Of a stretch of DNA of 56,586 bases, positions 1-8,246 are shown one piece after another. Each line of letters opens with the position of its first letter. Within the stretch, counting starts at the first letter, position 1. Below the pieces are notes generated by a model, which was not told the origin of the DNA, did not search any database, and saw nothing but the letters and a program-made list of their open reading frames with translations. Position numbers and translations under genes: made by a program. The stretch spans positions 1-56,586 of the forward strand of contig NZ_VEXQ01000023.1 in the NCBI RefSeq assembly GCF_006376615.1. Direction: 5' to 3'. Origin of the DNA: Buttiauxella sp. B2. GTDB taxonomy: Bacteria > Pseudomonadota > Gammaproteobacteria > Enterobacterales > Enterobacteriaceae.

Positions 1-249
1 CAGTTTATTTTTATCCCAGACATGGGACAGTATTTCATCGTTAAGTATTATTCGGTTTTGCCCGTGCGTCAGTAAATACTCAAGTAGCCGCATCATCGTT
101 ATCCTTAATGTCATCACCTGTACCGATTTTTCCCGCTGTCGCGGTGCGTTCAGCCTGATAAGCCTCCTGCTATCTATATCTATCTGTACATCACCGATGA
201 TATAGCCAAAAAGCTCCTTTTCTTGACTCAAAAGTGTCTCTGCTGACAT
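1..249 (-). CDS. Winged-helix transcriptional regulator, CadC/ToxR type, N-terminal part (cut by the window edge)
   Basis: An open frame starts with ATG at 249 and runs without a stop to base 1, giving 83 residues of the N-terminus; the rest lies outside the window. The start follows a purine-rich GAAGAGAGAG stretch. The residues fit the OmpR/PhoB-type winged-helix fold used by CadC-like regulators: a beta strand with FGYIIGDVQIDID, then arginine-rich turns, a helix with MRLLEYLLTHGQNRII, and a recognition segment LNDEILSHVWDKNKL. In CadC-like proteins such a cytoplasmic DNA-binding domain is followed by a transmembrane helix and a periplasmic sensor; neither can be checked here. The surrounding DNA is AT-rich and gene-poor, which suggests acquired accessory DNA. 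Its target and signal are unknown. Confidence 0.75.
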   Translation of the reverse strand, partial: MSAETLLSQEKELFGYIIGDVQIDIDSRRLIRLNAPRQREKSVQVMTLRITMMRLLEYLLTHGQNRIILNDEILSHVWDKNKL

Positions 250-629
250 CCCACTCTCTCTTCATGTCTTCCAGTATGTAGGCGGTTAACTATCGGGGAT
301 TCAGAGTCACCTCTTTATGGTGCGCATTTAAACGTAAAAGCCATAAAGCATGCAACACCAGACACCATCGGATCATTCATCCACTTAATGCAATAAACAA
401 AGCATATAAAGGCTATTTAATCGCAAAATAAGGTATAAACAATAATGATGGCATTCTAAAATACAGGGTAACTCTCAGTCATGCCGCGTTGTGGAATACA
501 GAATAAGGCCTTTTATTTTTGGCTGAAAGTTAAAGGAGTGTAATCAGGATTTGATTTTAACTAAGCTAATTCTTGCCATACCAGGGTTCAGTACCTTACC
601 CGCAGCCCGAGAGCAAACGGAGAGTCAAC
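250..629. other. AT-rich intergenic region between divergent genes
   Basis: These 380 bases separate the regulator fragment on the minus strand from the small ORF on the plus strand, so they should hold promoters for both. I see AT-rich stretches such as AAGCATATAAAGG near 400 and TAAGGTATAAAC near 430, but no convincing pair of -35 and -10 boxes and no protein-coding frame that I can support. Confidence 0.4.
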
Positions 630-743
630 ATGAAAGATAATTCACTGTTAGTTAATGTTTTTATTTTTCTCTTTGTGTCTGCAACAGACCTTGTAATGCC
701 ACAACGTTTTCCCCAGCAGACTGAAGTAAATTCGTGCCTTTGA
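630..743 (+). CDS. Predicted small hydrophobic protein, 37 residues
   Basis: A 38-codon frame begins with ATG at 630, seven bases after a GGAG ribosome binding site at 619-622, and ends with TGA at 741-743. A perfect terminator-like hairpin follows eight bases downstream. The product starts MKDNS, has a strongly hydrophobic stretch LLVNVFIFLFVSATDLV at about residues 6-22, and ends in a polar tail with one cysteine (QQTEVNSCL). This could be a single membrane helix or a short secreted peptide. I do not recognise the sequence, and no function can be assigned. The combination of binding site, closed frame and terminator argues that it is a real gene. It is divergent from the regulator fragment at the window start, which may control it. 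Confidence 0.5.
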   Translation: MKDNSLLVNVFIFLFVSATDLVMPQRFPQQTEVNSCL

Positions 744-1116
744 ATGAAATAAAAACCTGAATCAGGTTTTTTAGTCTGCAATTTACCCTAATCAGGATGA
801 TTTGGGGGCCAACATAGGGCATTAGATATCTCGCTGAGTGCCCTTTCAGGAAGAGAAACAACTAAGGACCATCCCGATGACCAACCTGTTGAAGGAAGGT
901 GCTACAGATAAGAGCAAGAGTTGATACCGCCAAATCAGCGGGAGCAGGATATTAAAAGAAGGTCACCATGGTATTAGGTTTCAAGCCACCTGCAACAAGA
1001 AACATGTATTTCAAAATACATCATCAATTAACTTTGAAGATAATTGTTTTATGAGCCCTAAAACGATTACCTTAAGTTATTATTATCCGGACAAACAGCA
1101 TTAAGTAATGATTTAG
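744..1116. other. Region without a supported gene
   Basis: Apart from the terminator at 751-772 I find no well-supported gene here. AGGGCA at 817 can pair with TGCCCT at about 840. Two very short frames are visible, 15 codons from about 878 and 28 codons at 968-1054 with a possible AAGG site, but neither shows more than chance features. Confidence 0.4.
751..772 (+). terminator. Intrinsic terminator of the small ORF
   Basis: The sequence has a perfect 7-bp stem, AACCTGA paired with TCAGGTT around a single base, flanked by an A run on the left and six T on the right. A one-base loop is too tight, so the inner pairs would open, and the stem is only moderately stable. The placement eight bases after the stop at 743 supports a role as its terminator; the A run on the left would let it work in both directions. 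Confidence 0.55.
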
Positions 1117-1142
1117 TTACTTTTTTGTGAGTGTCCGATAAT
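1083..1142. repeat. Imperfect inverted repeat around the end of the low-GC ORF
   Basis: ATTATCCGGACA near 1083 is matched by TGTCCGATAAT near 1132, a near-perfect inverted repeat with one bulged base and a loop of about 37 bases. The right arm lies inside the 3' end of the hypothetical ORF at 1117-1356. It could act as an mRNA-end hairpin or mark the edge of an old insertion. Confidence 0.4.
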
Positions 1143-1356
1143 GATCGTTGTACTCACTAACTTGCACTGAATCATCACTATTATTATGGTTTAATAAATC
1201 GATTATTCTGACTGAATTTTCATCAGTATTGCTTAATTTTTCTCTGTATTCCGGTCTGATGGCTTTAAAGAGAGTGTGATTATTGGTGTTCTTTATAGGA
1301 AAAAAACACTCAAGCCGCTCAATATAATTAGAAAAGTTGTCAGTCGGTTGTAACAT
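1117..1356 (-). CDS. Hypothetical protein, 79 residues, low GC
   Basis: A closed frame on the minus strand starts at ATG 1356 and ends with TAA at 1117-1119. A TTG six codons upstream (1374) is an alternative start, and an in-frame stop lies two codons before that. No good ribosome binding site is visible for either start. The product is polar and asparagine-rich, with segments such as NYIERLECFFPIKN and AIRPEYREKLSNTDENSVR, and has no membrane segment or motif I recognise. Codon use is AT-rich compared with the core genes to the right. It may be a small accessory gene, a remnant of a larger one, or a chance frame. Confidence 0.3.
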   Translation of the reverse strand: MLQPTDNFSNYIERLECFFPIKNTNNHTLFKAIRPEYREKLSNTDENSVRIIDLLNHNNSDDSVQVSEYNDHYRTLTKK

Positions 1357-1374
1357 GTTTTTGATGAGATCCAA

Positions 1375-1897
1375 CCACGCTTATTAAGAGTGTGTGAAAG
1401 CCTGACGGGATATTTACTTTTAGGAAGAGTTCAGTTTCGTTCGACTGCAGAAGGGGATATCAAATAATTTCCCTTCACTACTGCATTTCGATATCTGGTT
1501 CGGAGTACGATGCTTTCTATTTCGTGTCTTTCCAGAATATGCCCCCCGTTTACTGCGATCATCAATACCACCCCCCAACGTTTTGAGTATTACATAAAGC
1601 AATTTTTATGCTCAAACTGTTTGTAATATATATTAGCCGCATCAGAACGTTTCGATGGTTAAGGGTAACGAATAAATTTGGAAACACCATGGGTAACAAA
1701 TCCCCCCAAAAGAATGGAGTAACTTTTTCCTGAATTAAATTGGAATCGTTTTAACCCCCACTTTTTTTACATTATTACAAAGTATTAAATATCCTGATAA
1801 TCGCCAAATTATTTTTTACTATTCCTATACCAATAAAAAACCCTGCAAAAAGCAGGGCTTTATTTTAAATTATTTACAAAAACATCAATGGTCAACT
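1375..1897. other. AT-rich region without a supported gene
   Basis: This stretch of about 520 bases links the accessory left end to ssb. Minus-strand and plus-strand frames of 38-60 codons exist (1420-1602 minus, 1510-1626 plus), but none shows a recognisable domain. The plus-strand one has GGAG five bases before its ATG. Runs such as CCCCCC appear next to AT-rich DNA, a pattern often seen in decayed sequence. The right end carries the ssb terminator. Confidence 0.4.
1835..1862 (-). terminator. Intrinsic terminator of ssb
   Basis: On the minus strand the sequence reads GCCCTGC, a short T loop, then GCAGGG followed by TTTTTTATT. It lies about 40 bases downstream of the ssb stop codon and has the classic stem plus T tract. 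Confidence 0.85.
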
Positions 1898-2443
1898 TTA
1901 GAAAGGAATATCGTCGTCAAAATCCATCGGTGGTTCATTGTTCGACGGAGCCGGTGCGCTCTGCTGAGGGCGCGCCTGTTGTGGTGCGCCACCGCCGCTG
2001 AACTGGTTGCCGCCCTGTGGCTGCTGAGGTTGGCCCCAACCGCCCTGCTGCTGACCCGCGTTGCCGCCACCAGCTGCTGCACCTGTACCGCCTGCACGAC
2101 CACCCAGCATCTGCATGGTGCCGCCTACGTTAACTACGACTTCGGTCGTGTATTTTTCAACACCAGCCTGGTCAGTCCATTTACGAGTTTGCAATGCACC
2201 TTCGATATAAACCTGGGAGCCTTTACGCAGGTATTCGCCTGCAACTTCCGCCAGTTTGCCAAACAGCACAACACGGTGCCATTCAGTCTTTTCTTTAGTT
2301 TCGCCGGTTTGCTTGTCGCGCCAGGATTCTGACGTGGCCAGTGTAATGTTGGCAACTGCGCCACCATTTGGCATGTAGCGCACTTCCGGGTCATTACCCA
2401 GATTCCCGACGAGAATCACCTTGTTTACGCCTCTGCTGGCCAT
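1898..2443 (-). CDS. ssb: Single-stranded DNA-binding protein
   Basis: SSB coats single-stranded DNA during replication, recombination and repair and works as a tetramer. The 181-residue product begins [20 protein letters not shown] and has the OB fold over about residues 1-110 ([24 protein letters not shown]). A glycine- and glutamine-rich linker follows (about 113-170), then the acidic tip MDFDDDIPF, which recruits partner proteins in the family. The length is close to the 178 residues in E. coli. The start is fixed by AGGAG eight bases upstream of the ATG at 2443. The gene diverges from uvrA and shares a LexA box with it in the 228-base spacer. Confidence 0.98.
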   Translation of the reverse strand: MASRGVNKVILVGNLGNDPEVRYMPNGGAVANITLATSESWRDKQTGETKEKTEWHRVVLFGKLAEVAGEYLRKGSQVYIEGALQTRKWTDQAGVEKYTTEVVVNVGGTMQMLGGRAGGTGAAAGGGNAGQQQGGWGQPQQPQGGNQFSGGGAPQQARPQQSAPAPSNNEPPMDFDDDIPF

Positions 2444-2567
2444 GGTCGTGTCTCCTGAAACGTTATATGAATAGTGTAAACCCTCGATTCTACCACGCTA
2501 CCCCTAATGTTTATAGCTGCGGGATGCATTCCAGAATGTCGTGGCTGTATACATTATTGCAATAAAA

Positions 2568-2587
2568 CACTGGATATTCATTCAGGT
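2568..2587. promoter_or_regulatory. LexA (SOS) box between ssb and uvrA
   Basis: The sequence has CTG at 2570-2572 and CAG at 2583-2585 with ten bases between, the core of a LexA operator, and the same TATTCATTCAGGT right side as the uvrA box of E. coli. The left half is CTGG instead of the ideal CTGT. It lies 84 bases before uvrA and should repress uvrA and possibly one ssb promoter. Confidence 0.88.
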
Positions 2588-2671
2588 TTTATTGTGTCAT
2601 AATTAGCCGTTTGTGATCGTCGGCGGCCTCCAGTGCGGCTTGGCAAAAAGCGTTTAAACCGGGAAAGGTGA

Positions 2672-5497
2672 ATGGATAAGATCGAAGTTCGGGGCGCCCG
2701 CACCCACAATCTCAAAAATATTAACCTCGTTATTCCACGCGACAAGCTGATTGTCGTGACTGGGCTTTCGGGTTCTGGCAAATCCTCACTGGCTTTCGAC
2801 ACCTTATACGCCGAGGGGCAACGTCGTTACGTAGAGTCCCTCTCCGCCTATGCGCGTCAGTTTCTGTCATTGATGGAAAAGCCGGATGTCGACCACATTG
2901 AAGGCTTATCACCTGCGATTTCTATCGAGCAGAAATCCACATCGCATAACCCGCGTTCAACCGTCGGCACCATCACTGAAATTCACGATTACCTGCGCCT
3001 GCTGTATGCACGTGTTGGTGAGCCACGCTGTCCGGATCACGATGTGACTTTGGCGGCACAAACTGTCAGCCAGATGGTCGATAACGTTTTAGCACAGCCG
3101 GAAGGCAAGCGCCTGATGCTGCTCGCTCCAATCATTAAAGACAGAAAAGGTGAGCACAGTAAAACGCTGGAAAACCTGGCAAGCCAGGGCTATATCCGCG
3201 CAAGGATCGACGGCGAAGTGTGCGATCTGTCCGATCCACCAAAACTTGAGCTGCAAAAGAAACACACCATTGAAGTAGTGGTTGATCGTTTCAAAGTGCG
3301 TGAAGATATCGCGCAGCGCCTGGCCGAATCATTTGAAACTGCGCTAGATTTATCCGGCGGCTCCGCGGTTGTCGCGGATATGGACGATGAAAAAGCAGAA
3401 GAACTGCTGTTCTCGGCTAACTTCGCCTGCCCGATTTGTGGCTACAGTATGCGCGAACTGGAACCGCGTCTGTTCTCGTTCAACAACCCAGCCGGTGCCT
3501 GCCCGACCTGTGATGGGCTTGGTGTGCAGCAATATTTCGATCCTGACCGTGTCGTGCAAAATGGTGAGCTATCGCTTGCTGGCGGTGCGATTCGTGGTTG
3601 GGATCGTCGTAACTTCTATTACTTCACCATGATGCGTTCGCTTGCCGAGCATTATAAATTTGATATCGAAACTCCGTGGAACGAACTGAGTGACAGCGTG
3701 AAAACTGTGGTGCTCAATGGTTCAGGCAAAGAAAGTATTGAATTCAAATATATAAATGATCGTGGTGATACTTCAGTACGCCGCCATCCGTTCGAAGGCG
3801 TTCTGCACAATATGGAACGTCGCTATAAAGAAACGGAATCTTCCGCAGTGCGCGAAGAACTGGCGAAATTTATCAGCAACCGTTCTTGCTCAAGCTGCGA
3901 AGGTACACGTCTGCGTCGCGAAGCACGTCATGTGTTTGTCGAAAACACACCTTTGCCGACCATCTCGGACATGAGCATCGGCCATGCAATGGAATTTTTC
4001 CAGAACATGAAGCTCAGCGGCCAACGTGCGCAAATCGCTGAAAAAGTGCTGAAAGAAATCGGCGATCGCCTGAAGTTCCTCGTTAACGTCGGCTTGAATT
4101 ACTTGTCTCTTTCTCGTTCTGCTGAAACCCTTTCCGGTGGCGAAGCGCAGCGTATTCGTCTGGCAAGCCAGATTGGTGCGGGTCTTGTGGGCGTGATGTA
4201 TGTACTGGATGAGCCGTCGATTGGTTTGCATCAGCGCGATAACGAACGCCTGCTGGAAACCCTGATTCACCTGCGCGATCTCGGTAACACCGTGATTGTG
4301 GTGGAACACGACGAAGATGCAATCCGTGCCGCAGACCATATTATTGATATCGGCCCTGGTGCGGGTGTTCACGGCGGCCAGGTCGTTGCCGAAGGCACCT
4401 TGCAGAACATTTTAGATGCGCCGGAATCGCTCACCGGGCAGTTCCTCAGCGGCAAGCGTGAAATATCAATCCCAAAAAACCGTGTACCTGCCGATCCCGA
4501 AAAAGTGTTGAAGCTGGTTGGAGCGAAGGGTAACAACCTGAAAGATGTCACGTTGACGCTGCCTGTTGGCTTGTTCACCTGCGTGACAGGGGTTTCTGGT
4601 TCAGGGAAATCGACGCTGATAAACGATACCTTGTTCCCAATCGCCCAACGCCAGCTTAACGGCGCGACGATTGCAGAACCTGCGCCATATCGCGACGTTC
4701 AAGGTCTGGAGCATTTCGACAAAGTTATCGATATCGACCAAAGCCCGATTGGCCGTACACCACGTTCAAACCCAGCCACTTATACCGGCGTGTTTACGCC
4801 AGTGCGTGAGCTGTTTGCGGGTGTGCCAGAATCGCGTGCGCGTGGCTATACGCCAGGCCGTTTCAGCTTTAACGTGCGTGGCGGGCGCTGCGAAGCCTGC
4901 CAGGGTGATGGCGTAATCAAAGTTGAAATGCACTTCCTGCCGGATATTTACGTTCCGTGCGACCAGTGCAAAGGCAAACGCTATAACCGCGAAACGCTGG
5001 AAATAAAGTACAAGGGCAAGAGCATCCACGAAGTGTTGGATATGACCATCGAGGATGCGCGCGAGTTCTTTGATGCCGTACCTGCGCTAGCGCGTAAGCT
5101 GCAAACGCTAATCGACGTAGGTTTGTCTTATATTCGCCTTGGCCAGTCTGCAACGACACTATCCGGTGGTGAAGCACAGCGTGTGAAACTGGCGCGTGAG
5201 CTTTCTAAGCGTGGTACGGGCCAAACGTTGTATATCCTCGATGAGCCCACTACCGGCCTGCACTTTGCGGACATCCAGCAATTGCTGGAAGTGCTACATC
5301 AGCTGCGTGACCAGGGCAATACCATCGTGGTTATCGAACACAATCTGGATGTGATTAAAACCGCTGACTGGATTGTCGACCTCGGCCCAGAAGGCGGTAG
5401 CGGCGGCGGCGAAATTCTCGTTTCCGGTACGCCAGAGACAGTCGCAGAATGCGAAACATCACATACCGCTCGTTTCCTTAAGCCACTACTTAAATAG
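2672..5497 (+). CDS. uvrA: UvrABC excinuclease subunit A
   Basis: UvrA is the damage-recognition ATPase of nucleotide excision repair; it loads UvrB at bulky lesions. The 941-residue product (940 in E. coli) shows the duplicated ABC layout. The first Walker [10 protein letters not shown] is at residues 31-39, a zinc motif beginning CPICGYS lies near 253, and the signature [14 protein letters not shown] is followed by [13 protein letters not shown]. The second half has GVSGSGKST, a zinc motif beginning CEACQGDG, the signature [14 protein letters not shown] and [10 protein letters not shown]. The start follows GGAAAGGTGA. It is divergent from ssb under the shared LexA box. Its TAG at 5495-5497 is directly adjacent to the end of the convergent yjbR, with no base between them. 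Confidence 0.98.
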   Translation: MDKIEVRGARTHNLKNINLVIPRDKLIVVTGLSGSGKSSLAFDTLYAEGQRRYVESLSAYARQFLSLMEKPDVDHIEGLSPAISIEQKSTSHNPRSTVGTITEIHDYLRLLYARVGEPRCPDHDVTLAAQTVSQMVDNVLAQPEGKRLMLLAPIIKDRKGEHSKTLENLASQGYIRARIDGEVCDLSDPPKLELQKKHTIEVVVDRFKVREDIAQRLAESFETALDLSGGSAVVADMDDEKAEELLFSANFACPICGYSMRELEPRLFSFNNPAGACPTCDGLGVQQYFDPDRVVQNGELSLAGGAIRGWDRRNFYYFTMMRSLAEHYKFDIETPWNELSDSVKTVVLNGSGKESIEFKYINDRGDTSVRRHPFEGVLHNMERRYKETESSAVREELAKFISNRSCSSCEGTRLRREARHVFVENTPLPTISDMSIGHAMEFFQNMKLSGQRAQIAEKVLKEIGDRLKFLVNVGLNYLSLSRSAETLSGGEAQRIRLASQIGAGLVGVMYVLDEPSIGLHQRDNERLLETLIHLRDLGNTVIVVEHDEDAIRAADHIIDIGPGAGVHGGQVVAEGTLQNILDAPESLTGQFLSGKREISIPKNRVPADPEKVLKLVGAKGNNLKDVTLTLPVGLFTCVTGVSGSGKSTLINDTLFPIAQRQLNGATIAEPAPYRDVQGLEHFDKVIDIDQSPIGRTPRSNPATYTGVFTPVRELFAGVPESRARGYTPGRFSFNVRGGRCEACQGDGVIKVEMHFLPDIYVPCDQCKGKRYNRETLEIKYKGKSIHEVLDMTIEDAREFFDAVPALARKLQTLIDVGLSYIRLGQSATTLSGGEAQRVKLARELSKRGTGQTLYILDEPTTGLHFADIQQLLEVLHQLRDQGNTIVVIEHNLDVIKTADWIVDLGPEGGSGGGEILVSGTPETVAECETSHTARFLKPLLK

Positions 5498-5851
5498 CTA
5501 TCTCACATACTGCTGTCTGACTTGTTCAGGCAGCAGTGATAACGCCTGCTGATAAGAGGCATCAACCAGATAGTAAATTTGCGAATCCGGCAAAGACCCA
5601 TCCAGATACAACGTGCTCCAGTGTGCCTTATTAAGGTGTGCACTCGGAAAAACGTCCTTATGCTGTTCACGAAGCAAATCAGCCAGATCGGGGCTTCCCT
5701 TCAGCGAGACCGCTGGACGCTGTTCCACGTCATGCACCATTGCATACATCACATCCGCTACTTTGATTTGTGTAGCCTTCCAGTTGCTATGAACAGTTTG
5801 CTCCGCTCCGGGTTTGTTCATGCAGTACTGCAATAGCTCCGAATTGGTCAT
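5498..5851 (-). CDS. yjbR: YjbR-type MmcQ/YjbR family protein
   Basis: This 117-residue protein of the MmcQ/YjbR family is predicted to be a small cytoplasmic DNA-binding-like protein of unknown role. The start MTNSELLQYCMNKPGAEQ at 5851 is chosen over the longer upstream frame because it matches the E. coli protein and has AAGGGG about eight bases upstream. Family segments HLNKAHWSTLYLDGSLPD and QIYYLVDASYQQA are present. The stop codon directly abuts the uvrA stop on the other strand. In K-12 yjbQ lies between aphA and yjbR; here the spacer is only 171 bases and contains no yjbQ. Confidence 0.92.
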   Translation of the reverse strand: MTNSELLQYCMNKPGAEQTVHSNWKATQIKVADVMYAMVHDVEQRPAVSLKGSPDLADLLREQHKDVFPSAHLNKAHWSTLYLDGSLPDSQIYYLVDASYQQALSLLPEQVRQQYVR

Positions 5852-5970
5852 TGTTATTCCCCTTGAAGGACTCCCATGAATACGATGTGCTGACCAGTTT
5901 AAGAGGCAGCCATCTCTAAGTGTGCGAGCTACTCGCCAAAAGGTAAAACCCAACAAGGAATTTTTGATGA

Positions 5971-6001
5971 AAAAAACGGCGATCTGCTTTCGCATACCGC
6001 C
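5971..6001 (-). terminator. Terminator downstream of aphA
   Basis: On the minus strand GGCGGTATGC, GAAA and GCAGATCGCC form an imperfect stem with a GAAA tetraloop, followed by GTTTTTTTC. It sits about 20 bases after the aphA stop codon. Confidence 0.75.
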
Positions 6002-6022
6002 GCCTTTAACCACTGAATAAAA

Positions 6023-6736
6023 TTAATATTCAGAGTTAACAATCACTTCTTCACCAAAAGCACCCGCTTTTGGCAATGGCTGATAACTGGAGTTTGAAGC
6101 ACGTAGCAGGCGAATCCCTCGTGCACCCACATCTTGCGCTGCGGTAATGTCACCGTCTGAATCGCCATAGAACACTTTGATTTTCTTATCTTTCAACCAC
6201 TGTGTTTTGGTATTTTGGCCTGGTTTATCGCCTGCAAAAATAACCGGATTAACGTTAGCTTGTGGGATCAGGAAATCTTTCTGTAGCGTTTGGGTCACGG
6301 TTTCTGTTTTGGTTGGGCTACGACCCGTCACAAAATAGATGCTGTCACCGCGTTTGAGGTGCATGGAAATGAGATTCTTCGCCACCTCTTTCGGCATGCT
6401 GAAATCATCCCAACCATTGTTCATTTTTTCCCAGAAAGCCGGATTTTTCAGGTAGTCCTGTTTACCAGGGGAATACTCTTTTTGCCCGCGATAAAAACCG
6501 GGGCTTGAAAAAAGAACCGTGTCGTCAATATCAAAACCAACAGCCATCGGCGCGCGGCCCAACAAGCTGTTTTCAATTTGCGCGACTGAAACCCAGTGAA
6601 CGGGAACCTGTTGTGCCAATTGCGCAACGGTTACACCAGGGTTCAGGGGGGCGGGGGCAGATTCCTTCGCCAGGGCAGACTGATTCAATCCCAATAACAA
6701 ACAAGCGGCACTCAATGCCAGTGTTAGCTTACGCAT
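6023..6736 (-). CDS. aphA: Class B acid phosphatase / phosphotransferase, periplasmic
   Basis: AphA is a periplasmic non-specific acid phosphatase of the HAD superfamily that releases phosphate from nucleotides and other organic phosphates. The 237-residue product (same as E. coli) has a signal peptide at residues 1 to about 23 ([20 protein letters not shown], then ALA). The HAD motifs are FDIDDTVLF with the nucleophile and DDT acid/base aspartates, [11 protein letters not shown], and [10 protein letters not shown]. The second of two adjacent ATGs (6736) is preferred, because AAGGG lies seven bases upstream and the length then matches the family; the first ATG is at 6739. It is a single gene with its own terminator. 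Confidence 0.95.
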   Translation of the reverse strand: MRKLTLALSAACLLLGLNQSALAKESAPAPLNPGVTVAQLAQQVPVHWVSVAQIENSLLGRAPMAVGFDIDDTVLFSSPGFYRGQKEYSPGKQDYLKNPAFWEKMNNGWDDFSMPKEVAKNLISMHLKRGDSIYFVTGRSPTKTETVTQTLQKDFLIPQANVNPVIFAGDKPGQNTKTQWLKDKKIKVFYGDSDGDITAAQDVGARGIRLLRASNSSYQPLPKAGAFGEEVIVNSEY

Positions 6737-6855
6737 CATTTTCCCTTTAATTATGATTTGTGAGGGTGGTAAAGCAGAACAAATGGTCAAAAATCAGTTC
6801 GACCATACCGAGGTGAGAGGAGTAGAGAAAGGATTTTTTCGAGTTTTATCATATA

Positions 6856-6891
6856 AAAAGGCGATGATCACAGAATGCGAGCATCGCCTTA
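6856..6891 (-). terminator. Intrinsic terminator of tyrB
   Basis: On the minus strand AAGGCGATG pairs with CATCGCCTT over a 15-base loop and is followed by TTTTTATAT. It begins about 17 bases after the tyrB stop. Confidence 0.9.
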
Positions 6892-6908
6892 ATTTAGTTG
6901 GTAAGCAC

Positions 6909-8102
6909 TTACATTACTGCAGAGAAAGCCTGTGCTACACGCTGAACATTATTGCTGTTAAGCCCGGCGACACACATGCGGCCGCTGGCAATAAGGTACA
7001 CGCCAAACTCATCGCGCAGACGATCAACCTGTGTTGCGCTCAGGCCGGTGTAACTGAACATCCCTCGTTGTTGTAGCAAGTAGTCGAAGTTCCGCTCTGG
7101 CATTTCGGCCTTCAGCACGGAGACCAACGCCTGGCGCATATCGAGAATGCGGCGGCGCATGGTTTCAACTTCTGCCAGCCAGTTGGCTTTTAGCTGTTCA
7201 TCGTTCAACACCGCCGCCACAACTTGCGCACCAAAGTTTGGCGGGCTGGAGTAGTTACGGCGGACAGTCGCTTTAAGCTGCCCCAGCACGCGGCTTGCGG
7301 TATCAGTATTTTCACAAACAACCGACAACCCACCGACACGTTCGCCATACAGCGAGAAAATCTTAGAGAAAGAGTTGCTGACTAACGCAGGCAGGCCAGC
7401 GCTTGCAATGGCTCGAATCGCGTACGCATCTTCTTCCATGCCTGCACCGAAGCCCTGGTATGCAATATCCAGGAATGGAATTAGCTCACGCGCTTTGAGA
7501 ATTTCAACAACCGCATCCCATTGCACATCAGCCAGGTCAGAACCCGTAGGGTTATGACAGCAAGGATGCAGCAGCACGATACTTTGTGCAGGCAGGGTTT
7601 GCAGGGTTTTCAGCAGTGTTTCGAAGCGCACACCATTGGTTTCGCTATCAAACCACGGGTAGGTATTTACTTCAAAACCGGCACCGTTAAAGATAGCGAC
7701 GTGGTTATCCCAGGTCGGATCGCTGACCCACACTTGAGATTTAGGGAAATAGGTTTTCAGGAAGTCCGCTCCGACTTTCAACGCGCCTGAGCCGCCCAAT
7801 GTTTGAATTGTGGCGATACGCCCTTCAAGCAGTGCCGGGTGATTTGCACCAAACAGCAGTGGCGCAATTGCGCTACGGTAGCTGTTCAGGCCTTCCATCG
7901 GCAGATAAATCGAGGCGCCATGCGGTTGGGCATTCAGACGTTCTTCCGCCAGTGCAACAGCCTGTAACTGCGGGATTACCCCATCTTCGTTGTAATAGAG
8001 GCCAATGCTGAGATTTACCTTGTCACTACGCGGATCGACTTTGAAACGCTCCATAAGGGAAAGGATTGGGTCGCCAGCATAAGCGTCAACTTTTTGAAAC
8101 AC
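6909..8102 (-). CDS. tyrB: Aromatic-amino-acid aminotransferase
   Basis: TyrB is a PLP-dependent class I aminotransferase that makes tyrosine, phenylalanine and, in part, leucine and aspartate from their 2-oxo acids. The 397-residue product equals E. coli TyrB in length. The PLP lysine is in [16 protein letters not shown], and the segments [14 protein letters not shown] and VSDPTWDNH carry residues that contact the cofactor and substrate in this family. The C-terminal arginine that binds the substrate carboxylate is in [17 protein letters not shown] precedes the ATG at 8102. A 33-base inverted repeat with TGTAAA half-sites, resembling TyrR half-sites, overlaps the leader. The gene has its own terminator. 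Confidence 0.97.
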   Translation of the reverse strand: MFQKVDAYAGDPILSLMERFKVDPRSDKVNLSIGLYYNEDGVIPQLQAVALAEERLNAQPHGASIYLPMEGLNSYRSAIAPLLFGANHPALLEGRIATIQTLGGSGALKVGADFLKTYFPKSQVWVSDPTWDNHVAIFNGAGFEVNTYPWFDSETNGVRFETLLKTLQTLPAQSIVLLHPCCHNPTGSDLADVQWDAVVEILKARELIPFLDIAYQGFGAGMEEDAYAIRAIASAGLPALVSNSFSKIFSLYGERVGGLSVVCENTDTASRVLGQLKATVRRNYSSPPNFGAQVVAAVLNDEQLKANWLAEVETMRRRILDMRQALVSVLKAEMPERNFDYLLQQRGMFSYTGLSATQVDRLRDEFGVYLIASGRMCVAGLNSNNVQRVAQAFSAVM

Positions 8103-8115
8103 GGTGGGTTCTCCT

Positions 8116-8148
8116 GGTTTACAGTGTTGCGAACAACCAATGTAAACC
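8116..8148. promoter_or_regulatory. Inverted repeat upstream of tyrB, candidate TyrR or promoter element
   Basis: GGTTTACA at 8116-8123 and TGTAAACC at 8141-8148 form a perfect 8-bp inverted repeat with a 17-base centre, starting just upstream of the tyrB AGGAG site. The halves match TyrR half-sites (TGTAAA/TTTACA) but are farther apart and inverted compared with the usual TGTAAA-N6-TTTACA box. On the minus strand TTTACA-N17-TGTAAA also has sigma70-like spacing, although its start would fall too close to the ribosome binding site. Confidence 0.4.
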
Positions 8149-8163
8149 GGAAACTGGGAAGAG

Positions 8164-8236
8164 ATCGAGGGGTTTATTCTTTGCAGGGCAATGTCGGATG
8201 TCGCTGCGCTAATCCGACCTATGCAACCCCCTCGAT
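8164..8236. repeat. Nested palindrome (REP-like) between alr and tyrB
   Basis: Three stems are nested: ATCGAGGGG with CCCCTCGAT (outer), TTGCA at 8181 with TGCAA at 8222 (middle), and GTCGGAT at 8193 with ATCCGAC at 8212 (inner). The inner part resembles enterobacterial REP units (TGTCGGAT, GCTGCGC, ATCCGACCTA). No T run follows, so this is more likely an mRNA-stabilising or boundary element than a classic terminator. Confidence 0.7.
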
Positions 8237-8246
8237 TAGACGGAGT

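Noticed and set aside
596-861. Minus-strand frames of 61 and 66 codons across the small ORF
   Set aside because: They run through the terminator hairpin and lack ribosome binding sites; they are shadows of the plus-strand small gene.
968-1054. 28-codon plus-strand frame starting MVLGFKPPATRN
   Set aside because: It has a possible AAGG site, but no hydrophobic segment, no terminator and no recognisable sequence; it is short enough to arise by chance.
1420-1602. 60-codon minus-strand frame
   Set aside because: No ribosome binding site and a basic, low-information sequence; likely chance.
1510-1626. 38-codon plus-strand frame with GGAG five bases before the ATG
   Set aside because: The peptide (cysteine-rich, starting MLSISCLSRICP) overlaps another equally open frame in apparently decayed DNA, with no terminator and no family resemblance.
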